Positions 55,803 through 64,000 of a stretch of 64,000 bases of DNA are shown piece by piece (position 1 is the first letter of the stretch; each line of letters opens with the position of its first letter). Where the stretch lies: positions 868,001 through 932,000 of the forward strand of contig JAIXMP010000012.1 of assembly GCA_025677815.1 (NCBI GenBank), read 5' to 3'. Under the pieces are notes generated by a model. It was not told the origin of the DNA, searched no databases, and saw nothing but the letters and a program-made list of their open reading frames with translations. The DNA is from Phascolomyces articulosus (Eukaryota; Mucoromycota; Mucoromycetes; Mucorales; Lichtheimiaceae). The position numbers were made by a program, and so were the translations under genes.

Positions 55803-56972
55803 TTACGCGCGAGGCTTGAAGCCACCTCTCTTGTTAAATCCACCGCGACTTTTGAAACCGCCTCTGTTATTGGAACCACCTCTGCTATTGAAACCACCTC
55901 TGCCTCTGTTATTGAAGCCACCTCGTTTGTTCTTGAAACCAGCATGGTTCTTTTTGTTATCCACCTTGTCAGAGCCACGAGGACCAGCGAAATCCAAACG
56001 CAAAGGACGACCTTCAATTGTAGCGTTGCGTAAAGCACCGAATGCCTTGATGGCATCTTCCTTCTCGGTAAATTCAGCATAACCACAACCTCGAGATACG
56101 TTTTCAGGACCAGCCTTGGTAAGCAAAGTAATCAATTCCACATTGCCATGTTGAGAGAACAAATCTTCCAATTGACCTTCGGTAACACTGAAATCAAGAT
56201 TGGCAAAGAATAAAATATTGCTTTCTTCTGAAATTTGTTCCTTTCGTTCACGAGGTTCATCATGATCCACCTTGATCTTACGATCCATGAATTCGGTGGC
56301 GTTCAATTTGATGGCAGCATCGTGACCCTTTTTATCTTCAAAATCAATAAAGCATGTACCTCGGTTCTTGCCTTCGTTCTTGTAGCTTGATAATCGAATA
56401 GCTTCAATAGCACCACACTTGGAGAAATGATTTCTTACATCGTCTTCAGTAGCATCGTAGTTCAATTGACCGACAAATACTGTAAACTTTGCCTTTGTAG
56501 GTGCAGCAGTATCCTTATATTCAACATTTAATGGTTTTCTTGGTGGCTTTTCTTCTTCTTCTTCTTCTTCTTTTTCTTCATCGTCATCATCCGAGCTTTC
56601 GTTCTCGTCGTCACTTTCAGTCTTAATTTTCTTGTTATTGGATTCTTCTTCGTCGTCATTTTCGGCCTTACGCTTCTTACTGTTGGTTTCTTCTTCTTCT
56701 TCTTCTTCTTCGGAGCTACTGCTGCTTTCTTCTTCCGAAGAAGAAGTATCGTCATTATCATCGGAAGCTTCTTTCATTTCAACATCATTGTCATTTTCCT
56801 CTTCGTCAGATTCTTCTTCACTACTGCTATCCGATTCTTCGCTTTCTGATGCTTCTTGATCGATTTTTTCTTCCTTTGCTTTCACTTCTTCCTTTACTTG
56901 TGCCTTGGTATTAGCCTTTTTTCCGGAGGCAGTAGCCTTTTTTGTTGCAGTTTGCTTTTTTGAGATCGCCAT
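55803..56972 (-). CDS. Nucleolin-like nucleolar RNA-binding protein (Nsr1/Gar2 type)
   Basis: A single intronless frame of 389 aa. The N-terminus is Lys/Ala-rich. A long acidic Ser/Glu/Asp tract (about 40-155) follows, with KKRK-type nuclear localisation signals embedded. RRM1 lies at about 165-240 (FTVFVGQLNYDATEDD as RNP2, GTCFIDFED as RNP1). RRM2 is at about 253-330 (ILFFANLDFSVTE and GCGYAEFTE). The C-terminus (about 340-389) is a run of RGGF repeats. Acidic stretch, two RRMs and RGG tail is the architecture of yeast Nsr1 and S. pombe Gar2, which act in 18S rRNA processing and 40S assembly in the nucleolus. The codon usage is even and C/T-rich at third positions, suggesting high expression. 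Lack of introns contrasts with most neighbours. Confidence 0.95.
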   Translation of the reverse strand: MAISKKQTATKKATASGKKANTKAQVKEEVKAKEEKIDQEASESEESDSSSEEESDEEENDNDVEMKEASDDNDDTSSSEEESSSSSEEEEEEEETNSKKRKAENDDEEESNNKKIKTESDDENESSDDDDEEKEEEEEEEKPPRKPLNVEYKDTAAPTKAKFTVFVGQLNYDATEDDVRNHFSKCGAIEAIRLSSYKNEGKNRGTCFIDFEDKKGHDAAIKLNATEFMDRKIKVDHDEPRERKEQISEESNILFFANLDFSVTEGQLEDLFSQHGNVELITLLTKAGPENVSRGCGYAEFTEKEDAIKAFGALRNATIEGRPLRLDFAGPRGSDKVDNKKNHAGFKNKRGGFNNRGRGGFNSRGGSNNRGGFKSRGGFNKRGGFKPRA

Positions 56973-59900
56973 TATTATATTGAAAAAAAAGGTTGAAAGA
57001 TTTTTTTTTTACTGGATGCCAAAAAAAAAGTATTTTTATGCACCTGAACAGTCACAGATATCATTCAAGCTGCACCTTAATTTATGCAAAAAAAAATTCA
57101 GGACGAGGAAGATCATTGGCCAGAATATAAAACAATTTTTGGTTAACATCATAAATGTTTCAACGAAGTGCTCCATGGTGAATAAATAAAGTAAGGTCCT
57201 GCCCTGGTTGTTTTGATGGAATAGAATTTAGTGCTATGGATGAGTCAGATATGTGTATATTTGTTGTTGCGATCTGATGGTATCACCAAGTATAAAAGTA
57301 TAAGAATAGTATTTTATTTAATGATCTCATCACATTTTAGTTAGATAACACATCCATATGGGTTGATGCTCTCCGGTTGTTGATCATATTATAAATGAAT
57401 ATTTGCGCTCTCAAGACAAAATGATGGATATAGCGAATGTCAACTATAATGATTTTGAAAAAAAAAAAAGTCTCTTAAGTTTAGCCACAAAGAAAATATA
57501 ACAACTTGAACATGCTTTTCATTTGAAGATGAACAAATCACCTACTTTTCACAAAGCAGAAGTTACAGCCATGTTAGTCGGGCAATTGTTGATGTATATA
57601 CAAAATTTTTTTAAAATAGCCAATATTGATATATTAGCTACAAACTTAGCTTTTAAATAGACTCCACATAATATTATTTATCACTACCATGCAATATTCT
57701 AATTCCTCATAATGTTTAGCCCCTTATGCTTCTTATGAAGAAACGCTACTTTATAAATCGATTGGTTTTTCTAATTTCATTCTTTTTTAAAAAATATCAT
57801 CTCAATCTTGTTTTCTCATTACGTCTATATCCTACTCTACTTAAGTGTATTTTGACTAGTACATAAATTTATCTTCTTTGATATTCAAATGTGTACCTCT
57901 ATTCTTTTTAATTATTATCGACGATCGCATGACTGTCCTCTTTTCATCATCTTTTTTTTTTTATTCGCTAATTGCTCCACACTTTGGTATCTACTTTATT
58001 GTTATTTTCACGTTAAACAGTGATTAAGAGCAGTGCTTATTCTGATTAAAATATTCAAGAAAGCTACCCATGCTGAATCTTCAATCATTTACATATGTCT
58101 TTTTTTCACTACAACTCTTTCGTATACACTGTATGCACAGATTATAAACCAATATTTGAGAAAGTTTCGGCTTTCAATTAAAGTAATGGATCCTTCTTTA
58201 AATTTTTTCGAACACTGGTCATTTATCCCACTTCATGTATTCTTGGGCAGAAGAATAAGGTATTGTATATGCCGTGGGTTACAGAGATATATATTGAATG
58301 CTTCTTTATTAAATTGTTCACCATATTATAACTTCACCTTTCTAAAATCTCCCATTTTTCTAAAACTTACTATCCGTACTACCAGCAAAATTATCTAGCT
58401 CCGTCGGTATTGAACATGTCTCGTGAGGTGATCGGATTCTTAGCAAGACTGTTTGGTGAGGTGAAAAAAAATTCGACCAACGAACGATATCGCAAAACAG
58501 GTAATCATATTTTTGAAGGTTCTTTTTTAAAGGTTCACTAGGCAGGCTATGCAAACTGTTTCTGGGATACAAGAACACATCAAAGCCATCGATCTTAAAC
58601 TCTTTTATGAACTTTTCAAATTGAGCTTGATAGTTGCCATTATTTAGGAGCTAAAAAACACTATAAACATAACGTAAACACAAAGTATTAGATTATTTTC
58701 GTTTCTTTTCGTCAGTCAGTGTATGTTTACAGCAATATATATACCTTAATCATCAGCTTTCATGATATATACGATCTTTCGCTCAACTCGATGATCTGAA
58801 TCCCTGCATTTTCTTGTTCTCTCAGTCTTTAAATAATGTGCATTGTTTTTTATTGCTGTAACCTTAATGTTTATTACCTTTAGTTTGGCATAAAGTAGCT
58901 GAAGGTTTGCTGATAACTTGTTTATTAAAAGCGAGCACCAACAATATTATCATTTATTATGAACGTTTGGATGGATAGATTAAATTTAGGAGTTTTTTGG
59001 TTTTAGATGATATTTTTATGGATAATGTTGTTTAAGTATAACAAATCAGTTTCAGGGATATTATGAAAAAGTGTAGTCTTAATTGAATCAGAATCTACCT
59101 GGTTGAAAATATTAATATCTGACATCAATTCAATGAGGCATTTATAACAGATGTCGTTATAAGAATAGGAAAAAGACTCTTAAATGGGAATCTGAATGAA
59201 TAATAGAGATGCTAAAACAACTTATTGATAACATGTTGAGTGACCCAAGCAAAAAAAAAAAAAAATAGATTTGATATAATGATATATTCCGTAATTTAAA
59301 ATAATTGTTTGGTAATTTCAAGGTAAATATAAGGTAATGATTTATTGTATTAGAAATTTGGGGTATTTATATGTTTCTAAACTAATGACACAGTAATGGA
59401 AAAACTTGCTAGACCATTCGAGTTTGTAGTCGCAGCTACTGAATGTTGTTGCGCAGTGTGATACTTCTACTGATGAGGGGAATACAAATCATAATAGAAA
59501 AGATACAAGTAGTTTTGATTTACAAAATAATATAGGATTAATAATAAAGATAAAAGAATAAATACTAAAGTGATGGATAAAATAACATGTGGATAATAAT
59601 AATAATAATGATACTGAATTGGGTAATAAACTATAAGATGAAGTATAATAGTGGCTAAATTACGAACTGTGTAAAAGCTGCAGGTTTCCCCCTTCCACAT
59701 AAAGTCGTATATTGTGTTGTTATGTTAAATATATCCTCTGAGGACACTTCCATTCATTCACAGAAGGTCTCGTTATGAGGATCAATAATTAGAAGAATGC
59801 TGTTGACAAATTCTATGAATTGGGATTCACAATCTAAACGTTGCGATATCAGTTAGTATATGCAAATAGCTAGTGAATAAATAGAGAATTCAAATGTACC

Positions 59901-61228
59901 AACGCATATGTCGGTTGTTGTTTTTCGATATTGATGGTAAGTTTACTTCAGTGTTACCACGGCGGTGTAGTTTGTATCGGAATGGAAAAACTTGATGCGG
60001 TTCTTGGCCAACAGAAAAAACTCTGTAGTTATGCTGTTTATATAGTAGCAAAGCTCAACATTGAGTATTGCATACGCATTTGAGTTCATTTTCTGGATTC
60101 AAATCTTCCTCAAAAAAAAAGACACAAGCTGCTTGAAAATGTATAAGAGTTATTTGTGAATCTGAGGACATTGTGGGTTTAAATGGCCAGAGGTGGATGA
60201 AGATATATTTGTTAAACTCCTTGAAGATTTATATAACATGATAACTGCGAGTGTAAATAGGAGATAGGAGAAAATAGATAGATGATAAACAATTGATAAA
60301 GATGGCAGACACTACGTAATAAAAATTCATAAAAAAAAAAGACAGACAGAAAAGTAGTGTGATTAATAACCTTTGGATTGTCACTTCCAAACGCATTCCC
60401 ATTTTACTCAAAGAGCATATACCTTTTTTTAAAAATTCGGAGAGAATCATCAACAACCATTATATGATGTGAGTAAAACCGAGACTACCACGTATACTCA
60501 TTCTTCTCCAAATTTGACGATTACAGTTTGGGAAATATTAAGGCTATCAAGGCTACAATGAATTCATCAGATATCAGAAATGTCAATTGTTACACACTAA
60601 CAAACCCCAGCCTTGGCAATAATTTCCTTTCAGATATTCATATTACTGTATGTACTCTGACGAACAAACTAGTGCATCAATAGGCGTTAGATATAATTTC
60701 AAAATAATTAAGAAACATAATAAAAAAGGGAACCCATGTACATAAGAATCCACTAATATATAAGTACATTCCATATAATAGTTATAGAGAACTGACTTCT
60801 TCAGGTAAAGAAGTAGTGGGAATTGTATTGAATATTTACACTTGTAACTGCGGTTTAGCCTAATACTGCGGTATAATTTATGTATTGATGATGCTGGATC
60901 TTTTGTTTGGCGTTTAATAGTATATCATTTGCATTTTCAACCAGACAACCCTAACAATAACAATTCCATATAAAACATACACAGTCAGCAGAAGTAATAA
61001 TAATTACAATAATAAATATTACCTTTCATTAAATGAGTTTATATCTTAAATTTGTAAAGCATATTTGCTATCTGATAAAAAGAGAGGTTAGGTTAGTATA
61101 TGGATGATATTGGATTATCCGCAAAGAATATTTCATGTTTAGACGCTCGTTTTAACGAATGAAAGTAACCCAAGTTTCCTTCAAAATTTAAATAGATGAT
61201 ATCATAAGTTAAAAAGCGTTCGTCCAAC

Positions 61229-61498
61229 ATGATTGTGTTTCATATTGTTCCAAACTATATCTACCTGCCCGATCCTTCCTTGATATTGAACTTGTTCAAA
61301 TTATTTAAGTCTATGCCTTTACCCATAAATTTTTACAATGTTGGTTGAGTTGAGTATCGGTTCCTGCTGAAGCTCTTTTCCACTCATTCGATGTATGCTC
61401 AATGGATGAATTCTTTAAGTCCTTGGTTTAAGCAACAAATCAATTTTCCGGTAGTTGACTGGCGTAGCACTGCTGCTATAGAAAATGGCCTTGTTTAA
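61229..61498 (+). pseudogene. Possible gene relic, unidentified
   Basis: From the ATG at 61229 a 35-codon frame runs to a TGA. Shifted by one frame, a further 40-codon stretch from about 61365 to 61498 reads smoothly as globular protein (for example HSMYAQWMNSLSPWFKQQ and NFPVVDWRST). The texture is like coding sequence, in contrast to the flanks. I do not recognise the family, and there is no promoter or splice evidence. Confidence 0.3.
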
Positions 61499-61835
61499 GT
61501 CGATTTCGATTCTTGATGACGAAGAGCAAAAAAAAAAAAAAAAAAAAAAGATAAGCCAAGTATCGAAAAATGAATAATATAGTTTCTCTTACAGCATATC
61601 ATAAAAAAATGTTGTAACACTATGAAAAAGAGCAACAGTCTTACTCGTAAAGTTTTATATTTGAATTTTTAAACGTAATATCAAGATTTGCAGCCAAACA
61701 TCGGTATAATAAAGTCGTTCCAGCCACCTTTGAAATATGTATCAACATCATTATTGTTTTATAAATGCCAAAGCCGTCGATATATACTACATAAAATATC
61801 AATAAAAATATATACAACATTGATGAATTGCTGTT

Positions 61836-62250
61836 TCAATGGATAAAGTAAACGAAAGAATAAATCCAGCATATTGGTCTTACATTACTATCCATAATGA
61901 ATATATTCTCATACGAAAGTGGATATATATTGGCCCGATACGAATCTATCATATGGTATTTTTGAGTGTCTTCTTCATTTTTTCTACAATATTCAACTAG
62001 GTTTGTTAGGGTATCCTCCAGAATATGGTCCATGCCTTTGCTGTATCGAATTCATTTGTTTTGATGATTATCGTCATATTTTCTTCTACTATGGCCTCTA
62101 CCTTTGGCTTCAACCATTTAAATAAATCGGCTGATAAACTCTGTGGTATGGCCCCTTTCACTTCTGAGACAAGGTGTTTTCAAATATATTGTTAACGTGT
62201 TGAATCACATCATTGCTAATCCGTGGTGCAACAGGTGTCATTAAAAAAGA
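61836..62250 (-). pseudogene. Possible gene relic, unidentified
   Basis: On the minus strand, pieces such as MTPVAPRISNDVIQHVNN (near 62240), RGHSRRKYDDNH and HILEDTLTNLVEYCRKNE (near 62030) appear in order but are separated by stops and a frameshift. This looks like a broken reading frame rather than a gene with introns. No family assigned. Confidence 0.28.
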
Positions 62251-64000
62251 AGGCTGTTGGTACGTCAGATTGGGTAAGGAAAAGATGGACTGTGTGATCA
62301 AGGAAAAAACACTTACTTGATCAGTATAACATGTATTTTATCCAGTTTTCCAAATAATAGTCTTTGTGCCGCTATGAATACAGTAATGAGAAAGAGAATT
62401 TTATGTTGAATGTTATAAAACGTGTCGCTGTGTCTCGTTTGTATGTTTCTTATAATTCTAAATCAAATGATAAGTTTTGATTATTCTCATAACACTCAAC
62501 GGTTTGGTTCGTCATTGTAAGAATATACAACAATATCCTCTATCAATAAATGATCCTTGGTTTGATTACCATTTTTCCGATACAATAAGCTAAGCTATAT
62601 ATAAAGCAACAGAAAAACAGAAGTGCACAGAAATACAGTACAACGTTTCAATCTTTTTATAATATCATCCTAACTTACGAAAGTTTTCACTGGGAAAATA
62701 ACTATAATAGATTACCCTCCTCTGTTCATTCAATAAAAAGCATCATACGTCTAATGATACTTGCTTGGTTTATCCATATTATGATGTCTTTTTTTTTTCG
62801 CATAATCGATATAAAAAAGTAAGATCTCGAGATGGTACTTTAAAGAAACTCTTAAAAACGATCGATGCTCATTAAACTTGAATAATAATCTGCAACCATC
62901 CTCCATAGTTTATAAATGTTTTGTCTATGATATTACTGCGCACACACATACACAGGATAAGATTATAATGTCAGATTTTTTAACATCTTCTTGCTCTTCG
63001 GTCGACAGGAAATTGTGGAACTTCCTATACACGGAAAACTAATCCTCAGCTTATTTATGTTGCTTATTATACCTTTTTTCGTTTCCTCCGCCATCAATTG
63101 AACTGATGATGCGTAGTATTTGCATTCACTTGATAATATTATTAGTTTATAAACATAGAGTAGAATGGTATGTTCATTGTTATTGTTTTTTCTACACAAA
63201 CAAATAGATGAAAATGATGAATAATAAACTCAATAAATTTATCCCGATCCATTTTATTACATTAACACATTTTCAGCAACAATTACCAAAATAATAATGA
63301 CGGGGTCATGAGACAAATAGTTGACTTTAGTTGCTATAAACAAACATTTCTTTATGGTACACATACAATCATGCGAGTTAAACAAACAATATTTTTTTTA
63401 ATCATGATACCAGTACAATCATGATATGTTTTAAAAGAAGTTTTTTTTTTTTTTTTAAAAAAAAAAAAGTGAATGATCATACATCGTCGCTTAGAGAAGT
63501 CATATAGGCATTTCCTTTGACTCACACCTCCGAATGTCCGGACGACCAAGTTATTCTGGACCCATTTCAAGAAGAAGAGAAGACAAGGAAATGTAATATA
63601 AAAATAATCACGTAAAAAGTTGATGATGATTCTATGTTTATTTGTTTGATAGATTGGCAATCAGAGAGAGTATATTTATTTTTTCCTTGGTTTCTTTTTT
63701 AGCGGGCAGCAAACAGACCATAAAAATTTATTAGTTAGAATGAGTCATTCCAGCGTATCACGTTGTTCAACAATAGGTGCACTTTAAGATTCGAAAACCT
63801 GTCACTTATCAAATTTGTCTTTTTTTACTCTTTTTTTTTTATATGAACACGTTTTCCATTAAAAGATGAAAACAAAAACAATATATATATGGAATGACGT
63901 TATTATGATCATTGATATAATTCTACTACTATATTTCAATTCTTGGTAGTAAATTCTTATTATTATAATCATAGTTATACCAAGTCAGTGAAACTTCATA

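Larger units (their letters stand above)
56973..64000. other. Gene-poor 7-kb region
   Basis: No gene could be supported over the last 7 kb. The sequence is AT-rich, with dense stops in all frames and no convincing chain of exons with splice sites. The longest ATG-like frame (58033-58398, about 120 codons) is hydrophobic and resembles no family I know. Homopolymer runs (A20 near 61530; T17/A12 near 63442-63470) and small coding-like islands around 61.2-61.5 and 61.8-62.3 kb suggest decayed genes or old insertions. The promoter of the nucleolin-like gene lies in the first few hundred bases. Confidence 0.6.

Noticed and set aside
58033..58398. 121-codon frame in the gene desert
   Set aside because: Hydrophobic low-information sequence without family, splice sites or an ATG-proximal promoter; not enough to call a gene.
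63435..63475. T-run followed by A-run (palindrome) as a terminator or element end
   Set aside because: Homopolymer pairs are common throughout the window and no gene ends nearby, so no function can be assigned.

Overview
This window is AT-rich eukaryotic nuclear DNA from a filamentous fungus, most likely an early-diverging Mucoromycota (Mucorales-like) species. Genes are split by many short introns with GT..AG ends, donors mostly GTAAGT-like and acceptors mostly TATAG. There is a ferritin heavy-chain gene, a family known from zygomycete fungi but absent from most Ascomycota and Basidiomycota. Neighbouring genes have typical fungal orthologues: Yak1, Slt2-type MAPK, Gid1/Vid30, Afg2, IQGAP and an HRI-type eIF2-alpha kinase. 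The species assignment is inference. I found no tRNA, rRNA or CRISPR signal. Every spliced model below was built by hand, and its exon lengths add up to an open frame.

Layout. 1.1-3.3 kb (-): O-fucosyltransferase-like type II membrane protein. 4.25-5.2 kb (+): ferritin. 5.6-9.2 kb (-): Afg2/Drg1-type AAA ATPase, 14 exons. 9.7-14.1 kb (+): Yak1-type kinase, divergent from Afg2. 15.15-16.0 kb (+): mitochondrial ribosomal protein uS10m. 16.7-19.9 kb (+): Gid1/RanBPM subunit of the CTLH E3 ligase. 20.25-20.7 kb (-): small DUF4050-like protein. 21.05-24.1 kb (+): intronless PPR protein. 24.4-24.9 kb: candidate short TIR element. 25.1-26.3 kb (+): decayed delta-12 desaturase pseudogene. 27.1-29.4 kb (+): tubulin cofactor E. 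29.6-34.9 kb (-): tandem pair of TPR/F-box/LRR paralogues. 36.1-37.6 kb (-): aldo-keto reductase. 38.8-40.9 kb (-): Slt2-clade MAP kinase with a THY activation lip. 42.4-47.55 kb (-): IQGAP, 17 exons. 49.1-51.9 kb (+): HRI-type kinase. 52.9-55.4 kb (+): single-pass membrane protein of unrecognised family. 55.8-57.0 kb (-): nucleolin-like protein. 57-64 kb: gene desert with short coding relics.

The genes form no operon or cluster. Recurring themes are stress and growth signalling (Yak1, CWI-type MAPK, HRI-type kinase), ribosome biogenesis and organelle translation (Afg2, nucleolin, uS10m, PPR), ubiquitin ligases (Gid1, two F-box proteins) and cytoskeleton (TBCE, IQGAP). I did not find a clearly new biological system. 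The most unusual signals are the THY lip of the MAPK, the tandem F-box duplication with a conserved upstream element, the unassigned membrane protein at 52.9-55.4 kb, a possible 9-nt microexon in the IQGAP gene, and the desaturase pseudogene next to a putative mobile element.
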